Shown here: positions 17,437 to 26,116 of the stretch, in pieces
Numbering within the stretch: position 1 is the stretch's first letter
Layout: each line of letters begins with the position of its first letter
From: DASRDU01 sp035560235
Lineage (GTDB): Bacteria; Acidobacteriota; Blastocatellia; RBC074
Reading direction: 5' to 3'
Length of the DNA stretch: 64,000 nucleotides
Assembly (NCBI GenBank): GCA_035560235.1
Contig: DATMAG010000086.1
Location: forward strand, 1 to 64,000
Program-made: the position numbers and the translations under genes
The notes under the pieces: generated by a model
Told to the model about the DNA's origin: nothing
What the model saw: only the letters and a program-made list of their open reading frames with translations
Databases searched by the model: none

Positions 17437-18600
17437 TCAGATGCCGCCGCCGATCCGGTTGTTTTCATTCATCGGAACGATGTGAACCGTGGCGTCGCGC
17501 ACTTCTGCGAGAAAGCGATTGATCACCGATCCGTGCAGCAGAATGTCCCAGCGCGAACGCGCCGACTGCCCGAAAATAACGTGCGTGATACCTTCGCGCC
17601 GGGCGAAAGCAATCAGCGCATCGGCCACGCGCCGACCTTTCAGCCGCACGACGCGCGCGCCGAGTTCTTCAGCAAAGCGGATGTTTTCTTCCAGCGCGGC
17701 GTGATCGCCGGGTTTGATTCTGCCGGGTTCCTCGCCCGGCGTTTCGACATACACGGCATACCAGTCCGAAGCGAGCCGCCCGGCAATGCGTGAGCCGACG
17801 CGCAACAGCCGTTTCGCGCTGCCGCGTGAAGCCATGCAGACCATAATTCGTTCGGGAATGACGGCGGGTTCGAGGCCTTCGCGTTCGCGGTAATTGTGCG
17901 ACCTGGCCGCCTGATCCTCAGCCACCTGTCGCAGCGCGAGTTCGCGCAGCGCCGACAGATTGCCCCGGCGAAAGAAGTTGTTCAGCGCCTGTTCGATCTT
18001 TTCGACGCTGTAAATCTTTCCCTGCCGCAGCCGCGAACGCAGCGTGTCTACCGATACATCAACATTGATGACTTCATCAGCGCGGCGCAGCAGGCAGTCC
18101 GGAATCGTTTCGCGCACGCGCACGCCGGTCGTCCGCGCCACCGCGTCATTAAGCGATTCAAGGTGCTGCACATTGACGGCGGTAATCACCGAAATTCCGG
18201 CGTCGAGCAGTTCCAGCACGTCTTCATAACGCTTGTGATTCTTTGAGCCGGGCGCGTTCGTGTGCGCGAGTTCGTCCACAATCACCACCGTCGGACGGCG
18301 TTCTTTGATCGCGGCAAGATCGAGTTCTTCGAGTGTTGTGCCGCGATAATCAATCCGGCGCAGTGGAATCTGCTCCAGTTCACCGATGAGCGCGGCGGTT
18401 TCGGCCCGGCCATGCGTTTCAATCACGCCGATCACAATGTCCACGCCCTGCCGCCTGAGCAGGTGCGCGTCGTGGAGCATCTGCCACGTTTTGCCCACGC
18501 CCGGAGCCGCGCCGATGTAAACGCGCAGTCGCGCCCGCTCGCTCTCCCTGAGCCTGGCCAGCAGCGATTCCGGCGATGGTCTTTCCTGCCCGTTGAGCAT
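17437..18600 (-). CDS. kdpD: KdpD N-terminal sensor half (KdpD domain plus UspA-like domain, no kinase)
   Basis: This 387-residue protein matches only the cytoplasmic N-terminal part of KdpD. The Walker A segment VYIGAAPGVGKTWQML is followed by GVIETHGR, VDELAHTN and NVQHLESLN, all typical of the KdpD domain. A universal-stress-protein-like domain follows (VCMASRGSAKRLLRVG ... VIFGQSARSRW). The protein stops there: membrane segments, HisKA and ATPase domains are absent. The kinase half is encoded at 26113-27279. I chose ATG 18600, which matches the E. coli KdpD N terminus in length; ATG 18651 is an alternative. It is the last gene of the kdp operon, 22 bases after kdpC. Confidence 0.88.
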   Translation of the reverse strand: MLNGQERPSPESLLARLRESERARLRVYIGAAPGVGKTWQMLHDAHLLRRQGVDIVIGVIETHGRAETAALIGELEQIPLRRIDYRGTTLEELDLAAIKERRPTVVIVDELAHTNAPGSKNHKRYEDVLELLDAGISVITAVNVQHLESLNDAVARTTGVRVRETIPDCLLRRADEVINVDVSVDTLRSRLRQGKIYSVEKIEQALNNFFRRGNLSALRELALRQVAEDQAARSHNYREREGLEPAVIPERIMVCMASRGSAKRLLRVGSRIAGRLASDWYAVYVETPGEEPGRIKPGDHAALEENIRFAEELGARVVRLKGRRVADALIAFARREGITHVIFGQSARSRWDILLHGSVINRFLAEVRDATVHIVPMNENNRIGGGI

Positions 18601-18622
18601 TCCGTTTTTTACACTCTCCGGA

Positions 18623-19192
18623 TCATTGCGCAGCGCGTCCCTGTCTTCCATCGAGCGCCAGGTTGAGCAGCAGCACGTTGACTCGCGGTTCACCAAACAG
18701 GCCGAGCGCGCGGCCTTCGGTCTGTTCAGCGACCAGCGCCCGCACTTCGCCTTCACTCATCCCGCGTTCACGCGCCACACGCGGAATCTGAAATTCCGCC
18801 GCCGCAGGCGTGATGTGAGGATCAAGCCCCGAAGCCGAAGTCGTCACCAGATCAATCGGCACGGCGCGACCAGGATTTTCCGCCTGCAACCTGGCAACAT
18901 CGGCCCTGACCCGCTCAATCAGATTTTTGTTCGTCGGGCCGAGATTCGAACCGCCCGAAGCCCCCGCATCATAACCCACCGCCGATGGCCGCGAATGAAA
19001 ATACCCCGGCGATGAAAACGGCTGCCCGATCAACCGCGACCCGATCACCTGCCCGTCTTTGACAATCAGTTGCCCGTTCGCCCTGTCAGGAAACAACGCC
19101 TGCGCCAGCACAGTCACCACCAGCGGATAAATCAGTCCCAGCAAAGCTGTCGCGACCAGCGTCATCAACACAGCCGTCTTCAGATTCTTCAT
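18623..19192 (-). CDS. kdpC: KdpC, potassium-transporting ATPase C subunit
   Basis: A 189-residue membrane-anchored KdpC. One N-terminal transmembrane helix (TAVLMTLVATALLGLIYPLV) is followed by the conserved IGSRLIGQPF, PGYFHSRPSA and SGLDPHITPAAA segments. Known role: stabilises the KdpA-KdpB complex of the high-affinity K+ pump. The ATG at 19192 has an AAAGGA site; the frame extends ten codons further upstream into repeat sequence, which I excluded. Confidence 0.93.
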   Translation of the reverse strand: MKNLKTAVLMTLVATALLGLIYPLVVTVLAQALFPDRANGQLIVKDGQVIGSRLIGQPFSSPGYFHSRPSAVGYDAGASGGSNLGPTNKNLIERVRADVARLQAENPGRAVPIDLVTTSASGLDPHITPAAAEFQIPRVARERGMSEGEVRALVAEQTEGRALGLFGEPRVNVLLLNLALDGRQGRAAQ

Positions 19193-19207
19193 CTCATTCC
19201 TTTCTTC

Positions 19208-19235
19208 AATCTCAAATCTCAAATCTCAAATCTGA
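19208..19235. repeat. Heptamer array between kdpB and kdpC
   Basis: Three exact AATCTCA units and one AATCTGA follow each other without spacing, six bases downstream of the kdpB stop on the minus strand. There is a single array here without a facing partner. It occupies most of the 49-base gap, close to the kdpC ribosome-binding site. Confidence 0.85.
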
Positions 19236-19241
19236 AATTAT

Positions 19242-21284
19242 CTACGCCAGCCCCAGCGCGACGATGATCAGGTCAATCAGTTTGATGCCGATGAACGGCG
19301 CGATCAGCCCGCCGAGGCCGTAAATCAGCAGGTTGCGCCTGAGCAGCGCCGCAGCGCTCAGAGGGCGATAACTGACGCCTCTGAGCGCCAGCGGAATCAG
19401 CGCAATGATGATCAGCGCATTAAAGATCACCGCCGACAGCACAGCCGATTGCGGCGTCGCCAGTTTCATCACGTTGAGCGCATCCAGAGCCGGAAAGGCC
19501 GCCGCGAACATGGCCGGAATGATGGCGAAATATTTCGCCACATCGTTCGCAATCGAAAATGTCGTCAGCGCGCCGCGTGTCATCAGCAGTTGTTTGCCGA
19601 TGCCGACAACCTCGATCAGCTTGGTCGGACTCGAATCCAGATCAACCATATTTCCGGCTTCCTTCGCGGCCTGCGTGCCGGTGTTCATCGCCACGCCGAC
19701 ATCGGCGGCAGCAAGCGCGGGCGCATCGTTCGTGCCGTCGCCGGTCATTGCCACCAGCCTGCCTGCGGCCTGTTCGCGTTTGATCAGGGCCATCTTGTCT
19801 TCGGGTTTCGCTTCGGCCAGAAAATCATCCACGCCCGCTTCACGCGCAATCGTGGCGGCGGTCAGCGGATTGTCGCCGGTAATCATCACCGTTCTGATGC
19901 CCATGGCGCGCAACTGTGCGAAGCGTTCCTTCAGCCCGCCCTTCACAATGTCCTTCAGATAAATCACGCCGAGCGGGCGCTGATTTTCAGCCACGACGAG
20001 TGGCGTGCCGCCCGCTCTGGCAATGCGCGTGACGATTTCACGCATCTGCTGCGACGCAGCGCTGCCATTGGCTGAAACGTATCGCTCAATCGCATCAAGC
20101 GCGCCCTTGCGAATTTCGCGCCCGTTCCAGTTGACGCCGGACATGCGCGTCTGCGCCGTGAAGGGAATGAAATGCGCTTCGTGCGCCGCGAGTTCGCGCC
20201 CGCGCAAACCGTACTGCTCCTTGGCCAGCACGACTATTGAACGGCCTTCCGGCGTTTCATCCGACAGCGACGCAAGCTGCGCGGCATCGGCCAGCCGGGC
20301 CGGTTCGATGCCGCTGAGCGGAATGAATTCAACCGCCTGGCGATTGCCGAACGTAATCGTGCCCGTTTTGTCGAGCAGCAGCGTGCTGACATCGCCCGCC
20401 GCTTCGACCGCTCTGCCTGACATCGCCAGCACGTTATGCTGAATCAGCCGATCCATGCCTGCGATGCCGATGGCCGAAAGCAGCCCGCCAATCGTCGTCG
20501 GAATCAGGCAGACCAGCAGCGCCACCAGCACAAAGACCGATTGCCGCGCCTGCGACCAGACAGCAAAAGGTTGCAGCGTCACCACCGCCAGCAGAAAGAT
20601 GATCGTCAGCCCGGCGAGCAGAATGTTGAGCGCGATTTCATTCGGCGTCTTCTGCCGCTCAGCGCCTTCGACCAGCGCGATCATGCGATCAATAAACGTT
20701 TCGCCGGGCCTGGTCGTAATGCGGATTCTGAGCTGATCTGACAGAACGCGCGTGCCTCCGGTCACGGCTGAACGGTCACTGCCCGCTTCACGAATGACCG
20801 GAGCCGATTCGCCCGTGATCGCTGATTCATCAACTGCCGCGACGCCTTCAATCACTTCGCCATCGCCCGGAATGAATTCACCGGCGACGACAATCACGAC
20901 GTCATCGCGGCGCAGTTCAGTGGCCGGAATGATTTCAGCGCTTCCATCCGGCAGCACGCGCCGCGCCATCGTGTCAGTCTTTGCCCGGCGCAGCGTGTCG
21001 GCCTGAGCCTTGCCGCGCCCTTCAGCCATCGCTTCGGCAAAGTTCGCAAACAGCACGGTGAACCACAGCCAGAGCGTGATCTGCACGGCAAAACCGATGC
21101 CCGCCGCGCCGCTCAGCGCATCACGCACCAGCAGCGCCGTCGTCACCACGCTGCCGACTTCAACGACAAACATCACCGGATTTTTCATCATCAGGCGCGG
21201 GTCGAGCTTCCTGAACGAATCAGCCAGCGCGCGCCTGACAATGCTTCCGTTCCACAGGGCGATTCTCTTTTCAGACTTGTCCAT
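19242..21284 (-). CDS. kdpB: KdpB, potassium-transporting ATPase ATP-binding subunit
   Basis: A P-type ATPase of 680 residues. The phosphorylation site is DKTGTIT (Asp at about residue 305), the actuator motif is ITGES near 157-160, and the hinge motif is MTGDGTNDAPAL. Membrane helices include the IPTTIGGLLSAIG segment characteristic of KdpB. Known role: ATP hydrolysis that drives K+ import through KdpA at low external K+. It lies three bases after kdpA. Confidence 0.97.
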   Translation of the reverse strand: MDKSEKRIALWNGSIVRRALADSFRKLDPRLMMKNPVMFVVEVGSVVTTALLVRDALSGAAGIGFAVQITLWLWFTVLFANFAEAMAEGRGKAQADTLRRAKTDTMARRVLPDGSAEIIPATELRRDDVVIVVAGEFIPGDGEVIEGVAAVDESAITGESAPVIREAGSDRSAVTGGTRVLSDQLRIRITTRPGETFIDRMIALVEGAERQKTPNEIALNILLAGLTIIFLLAVVTLQPFAVWSQARQSVFVLVALLVCLIPTTIGGLLSAIGIAGMDRLIQHNVLAMSGRAVEAAGDVSTLLLDKTGTITFGNRQAVEFIPLSGIEPARLADAAQLASLSDETPEGRSIVVLAKEQYGLRGRELAAHEAHFIPFTAQTRMSGVNWNGREIRKGALDAIERYVSANGSAASQQMREIVTRIARAGGTPLVVAENQRPLGVIYLKDIVKGGLKERFAQLRAMGIRTVMITGDNPLTAATIAREAGVDDFLAEAKPEDKMALIKREQAAGRLVAMTGDGTNDAPALAAADVGVAMNTGTQAAKEAGNMVDLDSSPTKLIEVVGIGKQLLMTRGALTTFSIANDVAKYFAIIPAMFAAAFPALDALNVMKLATPQSAVLSAVIFNALIIIALIPLALRGVSYRPLSAAALLRRNLLIYGLGGLIAPFIGIKLIDLIIVALGLA

Positions 21285-21287
21285 ATT

Positions 21288-23060
21288 TCAGAATGTTCTT
21301 CCGGCCATCATCAGCAGGTGTTCGACCAGCGGGCCGAGGCTGAGCACCGGAAAAAAGGTCAAAGCCCCGACGATCACAATCACGCTGACCAGCAGCATCG
21401 CAAAGAGCGGTGTGGTCACCGGAAAAGTTCCGGGCGAAGGCGGGACGGCCTTCTTGCGGCTCAGATTTCCGGCCAGCGCGAGCATCGGGATAATGGTCAT
21501 AAACCGCCCGATCAGCATCGCCAGCCCGGTCGCGGTGTTGTACCAGTTCGTATTGGCTGATAATCCGGCAAAGGCCGACCCGTTGTTGCCCGCGCTGCTC
21601 GTGAAGGCATACAGAATCTCTGTCAGACCGTGCGGGCCGTGATTGAGAATGCCCGCCGTGCCGAACGGCTGTGCAATCGAAATGCCTGCCAGCGCCAGTA
21701 CCGTCAGCGGAAAGATCAGCACCGCCAGCATCGCCATCTTCACGTCATACGCTTCAATCTTTTTGCCCAGGTACTCCGGCGTGCGCCCGACCATCAGCCC
21801 GGCCATAAACACGGCCAGAATGACAAAGATCAGCATCCCGTACATTCCCGCGCCGACACCGCCGAAGATCACTTCGCCAAGCATAATGTTGACCAAAGGA
21901 ACCAGCCCGCCAAGCGGCGTGAATGAATCGTGCATCGCATTCACCGCGCCGCACGAAGCGTCGGTTGTAATGGTGGCAAAGAGCGCCGAACCGGCAATTC
22001 CAAAACGCACTTCCTTGCCTTCCATATTGCCGCCCGGCTGCAGCGCGCCCGCCATCTGATCTGTTCCGGCGAGCAGCGGATTGCCTTTCGCTTCGGCGTC
22101 ATAAGTCACCAGCACGCCCGCCAGAAATAACGCCGACATTGCCGCAAACACAGCCCAGCCGTGTCGCGGCGCTCCGGTCATCATTCCGAGCGTGTATGTC
22201 AGCCCGGCTGAGATGGCAAAGATCGCCAGCATGGCCAGCAGATTTGAAAGCGGCGTCGGGTTCTCAAACGGATGCGCGCTGTTGGCATTGAAAAACCCGC
22301 CGCCATTCGTGCCGAACTGCTTGATGATCTCCTGCGACGCAACCGGCCCCTGCGCGATGACCTGTTCGGTAATTCGTTCAGTGCTCTTCGCGCCGCTCTC
22401 TGCGATCTTTTCAATCACTGGCGGGTCAAGCAGCCGCGCCCTGTCGTAAGCTCTGAAGTTCTGCACGACGCCCTGCGACACCAGCAGCAAGGCGCCGATG
22501 AGACAAAACGGCAGCAGCACCCACAGCGTCGCGCGCGTCAGGTCAACCCAGAAATTGCCGATGGTTTCGCGTTCGCGCTGCGCGATGCCGCGAATAAAGG
22601 CGATGGCGAGCGCAATGCCTGCCGCCGCCGAGACAAAGTTCTGATAAGCCAGCCCGGCCATCTGCGTCAGGTAACTCATCGTCACTTCCGGCACATAAGA
22701 CTGCCAGTTCGTGTTGGTCGTAAACGATGCCGCCGTGTTGAAGGCCGAACCCGGCTCGACGTTCGCCAGCTTTTGCGGATTGAGCGGCAGGTAACTTTGC
22801 AGACGCTGAAGCAGATAAAGCACAAGCATCGAAACGAGACTGAACAGCAGCAGCGCCACCGCATATTCAGTCCAGCGCATTTCGCGCATCTCATCCACTC
22901 CGGTCAGGCGATAGATCAGCCGTTCGAGCGGGCGCAGCGCCGGATCAAGCAGTGTGTGTTCACGCCGAAAGACACGCGTCATAAAAATGCCGAGCGGTTT
23001 CGTCACCGCCAGCACGAGCGCGAAGTACAGCAGGATTTGCAACCATCCGTTGAGTGTCAT
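21288..23060 (-). CDS. kdpA: KdpA, potassium-binding channel-like subunit
   Basis: A polytopic membrane protein of 590 residues, close to the usual KdpA length. Selectivity-filter regions are visible as FNTAASFTTNTNWQSY, FGTNGGGFFNANSAHPFENP, TTDASCGAVNAMHDSF and TSSAGNNGSAFAGL. Known role: binds and conducts K+ in the Kdp complex. kdpF ends 15 bases upstream and kdpB begins three bases downstream. Confidence 0.97.
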   Translation of the reverse strand: MTLNGWLQILLYFALVLAVTKPLGIFMTRVFRREHTLLDPALRPLERLIYRLTGVDEMREMRWTEYAVALLLFSLVSMLVLYLLQRLQSYLPLNPQKLANVEPGSAFNTAASFTTNTNWQSYVPEVTMSYLTQMAGLAYQNFVSAAAGIALAIAFIRGIAQRERETIGNFWVDLTRATLWVLLPFCLIGALLLVSQGVVQNFRAYDRARLLDPPVIEKIAESGAKSTERITEQVIAQGPVASQEIIKQFGTNGGGFFNANSAHPFENPTPLSNLLAMLAIFAISAGLTYTLGMMTGAPRHGWAVFAAMSALFLAGVLVTYDAEAKGNPLLAGTDQMAGALQPGGNMEGKEVRFGIAGSALFATITTDASCGAVNAMHDSFTPLGGLVPLVNIMLGEVIFGGVGAGMYGMLIFVILAVFMAGLMVGRTPEYLGKKIEAYDVKMAMLAVLIFPLTVLALAGISIAQPFGTAGILNHGPHGLTEILYAFTSSAGNNGSAFAGLSANTNWYNTATGLAMLIGRFMTIIPMLALAGNLSRKKAVPPSPGTFPVTTPLFAMLLVSVIVIVGALTFFPVLSLGPLVEHLLMMAGRTF

Positions 23061-23075
23061 AATCGCCTGGGCAGT

Positions 23076-23165
23076 TCAGAATTTTTCCGGCCTGAGCAGC
23101 GCAACAGTCAGGTAAACAAACAGCAGCGCCGCCACGACAAGGCAGATGATGGATTCAATGTTCAT
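23076..23165 (-). CDS. kdpF: KdpF, small membrane subunit of the Kdp complex
   Basis: A 29-residue frame directly before kdpA encodes a single transmembrane helix. It starts MNIESIICLVVAALL and ends LLRPEKF, the hallmark C terminus of KdpF. Known role: stabilises the KdpABC complex. The frame is too short for usual gene callers, but position, length and the PEKF ending make the call firm. Confidence 0.9.
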   Translation of the reverse strand: MNIESIICLVVAALLFVYLTVALLRPEKF

Positions 23166-23199
23166 TTCATTCTGCTCCTGGTCAGCCTTCACAGCTTCC

Positions 23200-23283
23200 T
23201 CAGAGTTTTTCACAGCCCCGGACGTAAATGACCGAGACGAGGAAAAAGAAAATCGTCAAACCGCTGAAGATCAGGTCAGACAT
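23200..23283 (-). CDS. 27-residue single-span membrane protein upstream of kdpF
   Basis: An ATG at 23283 with a GGAGAG site begins a 27-residue frame: a short N terminus (MSDLIFSGL), a hydrophobic helix (TIFFFLVSVIYV) and the ending RGCEKL. Its start overlaps the end of the preceding 73-codon frame. From memory, small proteins with a YVRGCE-type ending occur next to kdpF elsewhere, but I cannot verify this here. A role as an accessory Kdp subunit or regulator is inference. Confidence 0.65.
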   Translation of the reverse strand: MSDLIFSGLTIFFFLVSVIYVRGCEKL

Positions 23284-23497
23284 TGCTTCTCTCCCTTTCA
23301 GATGATCCGGGGCCGTTCTGTCGCCTGCACCGCCGGATGATCCGGCAGGCCAGCCGGAGTTGAATTGCAAAATCAATGGTCTTCACGATTTCGACCAGCG
23401 CTCTTCCCGGCAGGCTGAACCTGTCAGTCAGCCTGACAACAGACTCCTTCAGGCAACTGATGGCCGCAGTGCGCCGGGTGATCTCAGCCGCGTTCAT
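23276..23497 (-). CDS. 73-residue hypothetical protein coupled to the porin gene
   Basis: The ATG at 23497 shares a base with the stop of the porin gene (TAATG), and the stop overlaps the start of the next small gene. The product is mostly helical and basic, with a central LVEIVKTIDFAIQLRLACRI stretch. It has no signal peptide and no family I recognise. The tight coupling on both sides supports translation. It could still be a chance frame kept open by the overlaps. Confidence 0.5.
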   Translation of the reverse strand: MNAAEITRRTAAISCLKESVVRLTDRFSLPGRALVEIVKTIDFAIQLRLACRIIRRCRRQNGPGSSERERSNV

Positions 23498-25044
23498 TAC
23501 CAGGTTCCTTCCTTGCGCCCGAACCACCAGATGAGGCCGAGCGTTGCCGTGTTCTGCTCCTTCTTCAGCACGCCGGGCGCACTGGTCAGGAAGAACGGAC
23601 GGTTCGCATAATCGCGCCGATACTCGACGCGTCCCAGAAAGCCGTCAGCGAATTTATACTCTGCGGTCAGCGTGTGTTCCTTCAGATCCTGCGTCACCCC
23701 CGAGAACATTCCGCCGCGATCCGCCAGATATTCGAAGCGCCCGGCCATCGCAAACTTCGGCGTGAACTGATAACGCGCATAAGCAGCGCCGCCCTGCACG
23801 CGTGTCGGCGCCGCCTCCTTAAAAGTGCGACTGATGACGTAATCACCTTCCAGCGCGAAAGTCAGTTTGTCCGTCGCCTTGATCGTCGCGTAAGCGTCAA
23901 TGACGTGATAACGCCCGTCTGGCGCAGGCCGGATCACCTCAGTCGAAAGGCCGGGCTGCGTTGGCAGGGGCGCGAAGGTCGGATTGAGCGCTGGGCGCAG
24001 GTCGCGCTGCTCCTGTCCGGCGTAGTAGTTGAACTGGGCGGTGAGGCGTGATGAAGGTTTGACTGTCAGGCCGACATGCTGCGATTTGAAACCGTTGAAG
24101 TCCTCGCTCTGCTGCGCCCCGTTTACCAGCCAGTAAGTCGCGGTCAGTTTGTCACTGACCGGATACACGGCGCGAAAACCGAAGTGATAAAACGGCAGAA
24201 AGTTGAAGAAATAGGCCCGCGAGTAGTTGAAGTTATCCTTCGTGTAATTCGTCTCGTAACCCAGGCTGCCCGCAAACTTGCCGAAATCAACCGTCAGCCC
24301 GCTGCCAACCGGGAATACATATGTCCCGTAAGCCTGCCAGATGTTGCGCTCAACCTGCGGGCGCGGCTCATTCGCCGCATTGCCCTGGACGGTCTCGGTC
24401 GCCTGTCCGTACTGCAGATCCAGGCGTCCACCGAAACGCCGCCCTGCCGCAACGTCAGGGGCACGCTCAATGATGATCGCCGCCTGGTTCAGGCTGAAGC
24501 TGTTGCTCATCACATCATAAGCTCGCAACAGGCTGATGCGCCCGACAGGCCGGTTGAAGTTGTATCCGTAATAACCATCAAGCGTGACGTTGAGTGTTGT
24601 GCCGCGCCAGAAATCAGGCGCACCGCGCTCAGCCTCGGACTGCGGCGCTGTCGCCTTTGCTGCGGGAGCAGAAACAGCCGCTGAGACAGGCATCACGAGT
24701 TCGGGTTTGAGAGCATTCTCCGCCCTTGTCAGCGGGACAGCACTCTTGTCCGGGCGGCTGACGCGCAACGCCGATTCGAGTTCGTCCACACGCGCCTGCA
24801 GGCGCTCGATCATCTCCCCTATCTGTTTCAGCTCTTCCGCCAGCGCCTTACTGTTCCCGGCAGGTGAAGACCTGTCTTCAGCGGCAGCAGGCTGCTGAAC
24901 CGGAGACGCTACTGCCAGCCTGTCCCTGGCCTGAGTTGCAGGAAGGTTGAAGATAATGGATTGCGCCAGGGAGCCGGTGCCCGAGCCAGCCAGTAAAATC
25001 GCGGTAGTGAACAGCAGTCCCAGGGGCCTGAACCCGAATTTCAT
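23497..25044 (-). CDS. Outer-membrane beta-barrel porin of the kdp cluster
   Basis: A 515-residue secreted protein. It has a signal peptide (cleavage predicted near residue 27) and an Ala/Pro-rich linker. A predicted coiled coil at about 68-95 (EELKQIGEMIERLQARVDEL) is followed by a barrel of amphipathic strands (DGYYGYNFN, RLDLQYGQ, VDFGKFAG, ATYWLVNG, ARYQFTPKFAMAGRFEY). It resembles the putative beta-barrel porin-2 group. An AAGGAC site precedes the start. Placement within a continuous minus-strand run into kdpFABC suggests an outer-membrane route for K+ or osmolytes; this is inference. Confidence 0.8.
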   Translation of the reverse strand: MKFGFRPLGLLFTTAILLAGSGTGSLAQSIIFNLPATQARDRLAVASPVQQPAAAEDRSSPAGNSKALAEELKQIGEMIERLQARVDELESALRVSRPDKSAVPLTRAENALKPELVMPVSAAVSAPAAKATAPQSEAERGAPDFWRGTTLNVTLDGYYGYNFNRPVGRISLLRAYDVMSNSFSLNQAAIIIERAPDVAAGRRFGGRLDLQYGQATETVQGNAANEPRPQVERNIWQAYGTYVFPVGSGLTVDFGKFAGSLGYETNYTKDNFNYSRAYFFNFLPFYHFGFRAVYPVSDKLTATYWLVNGAQQSEDFNGFKSQHVGLTVKPSSRLTAQFNYYAGQEQRDLRPALNPTFAPLPTQPGLSTEVIRPAPDGRYHVIDAYATIKATDKLTFALEGDYVISRTFKEAAPTRVQGGAAYARYQFTPKFAMAGRFEYLADRGGMFSGVTQDLKEHTLTAEYKFADGFLGRVEYRRDYANRPFFLTSAPGVLKKEQNTATLGLIWWFGRKEGTW

Positions 25045-25059
25045 TTCCGTCCTTCTTTC

Positions 25060-25287
25060 TCAAGTCTTCCTGACCTGTTCTTTCGTAACTGCACACTTTT
25101 CATCCACGGTCAGACTTGCGATCAGATGCCTCTGCTCGGGACCGTCGCTGGCGCCGTAAATTTCCCGCAGCAGCCAGACCCGGCGAGTCCTGCATTCAGA
25201 CGCCCCGTCAACAAGCAGGAAGCGCAGCAGGAGCAGCAGTGAAGCCGTTGTAAGCGCGACCACAATCGAGATCACATAAGTAAACAT
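25060..25287 (-). CDS. 75-residue membrane protein, first gene of the kdp run
   Basis: A frame of 75 codons starts at ATG 25287 behind a strong GGAGG site. One N-terminal transmembrane helix (YVISIVVALTTASLLLLLRF) is followed by a soluble tail with two cysteines. It ends 15 bases before the porin start. I do not recognise the family. Position suggests co-expression with the porin and Kdp proteins under KdpE control. Confidence 0.65.
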   Translation of the reverse strand: MFTYVISIVVALTTASLLLLLRFLLVDGASECRTRRVWLLREIYGASDGPEQRHLIASLTVDEKCAVTKEQVRKT

Positions 25288-25343
25288 TGGAGCCTCCTTC
25301 CGCAACCGCTATCAGTTCATCCCGGCGGAAGGGACAGGCTAGA

Positions 25344-25390
25344 CCTTTATCCATAAGGATAGCGTAAGAGGTTTATAAAAAGTTCGTAAA
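25344..25390. promoter_or_regulatory. Candidate KdpE-responsive promoter region of the kdp operon
   Basis: The 124-base gap between kdpE and the first kdp-run gene is the most A/T-rich part of the locus. It contains TTTATAAAAAGTTCGTAAA (25372-25390), whose complement has TTTACG and TTTATA elements like the T-rich half-sites bound by E. coli KdpE. Next to it is an imperfect palindrome, CCTTTATCCATAAGG. The assignment is by resemblance and position only. Confidence 0.4.
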
Positions 25391-25411
25391 GACGGAATCA
25401 GGAAAGAAACA

Positions 25412-26116
25412 TCAGGCTTCGGAATTGAAGCGATAACCAACCCAGGGTTCGGTGAGGATGTAGACAGGGCGGGACGGGTCAGGTTCGATCTTTTTGCGGA
25501 GCTGGCCGACGAAAACGCGCAGGTATTCGGTCTGCTCAACGAAATTGCCGCCCCAGATGGCCGAGAGCAGCGTGCGATGGGTCAGCACCTTTCCGGCGTG
25601 CTGAAGAAAATAGACCAGCAGATCAAATTCCTTCGGCGTCAGGCGCACCTCTTCGCCGCGCACCGTGATCTGATGCGCGGCGAGATCGGCGCGAAAGTCT
25701 CCGGCTTCAATCAGCGTCACGGCTTCATCACTGCCCGTCGGCGCAGGCGCGCGACGCAGAGCAGCGCGAATGCGGGCCAGCAGTTCATCCATGCCGAAAG
25801 GTTTGGTGACGTAATCATCCGCGCCCGCATCGAGCGCCTGCACTTTCGTCTGCTCTTCGCCCCTGACCGATAAAACAATGATCGGCAGTTCGGAACGCGC
25901 CCGCAAACGGCGGCACAGTTCGATGCCGTCAACGCCGGGCATTGAAAGATCGGTCACGACCAGATCAGGCGGCCAGTCGTTGAAAACATCCAGCGCCGAC
26001 TCGCCATCGGCAGCGACGCGCACATCGTAACCGTGCGTTTCGAGACTGCGGCGCAGCACGCGCGTAATCTGCGCTTCATCATCCACCACCAGAATGCGCC
26101 TGCGGTCACTGCTCAT
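25412..26116 (-). CDS. kdpE: KdpE, OmpR-type response regulator
   Basis: A 234-residue response regulator. The receiver domain has the DDE acidic pocket at the N terminus, the phosphoacceptor Asp in DLVVTDLSMPG and the Lys in DYVTKPFG. The C-terminal winged helix carries RLTPKEFDLLVYFLQHAGKVLTH and YLRVFVGQLRKKIEPDP, typical of KdpE. The start overlaps the kinase-gene stop by four bases (ATGA). Known role: activates kdpFABC transcription when K+ is limiting. Confidence 0.92.
   Translation of the reverse strand: MSSDRRRILVVDDEAQITRVLRRSLETHGYDVRVAADGESALDVFNDWPPDLVVTDLSMPGVDGIELCRRLRARSELPIIVLSVRGEEQTKVQALDAGADDYVTKPFGMDELLARIRAALRRAPAPTGSDEAVTLIEAGDFRADLAAHQITVRGEEVRLTPKEFDLLVYFLQHAGKVLTHRTLLSAIWGGNFVEQTEYLRVFVGQLRKKIEPDPSRPVYILTEPWVGYRFNSEA

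Noticed and set aside
22272..23231. 319-codon plus-strand frame over kdpA and kdpF
   Set aside because: It is antisense to kdpA. Its Arg/Gln/His-rich product is a typical shadow.
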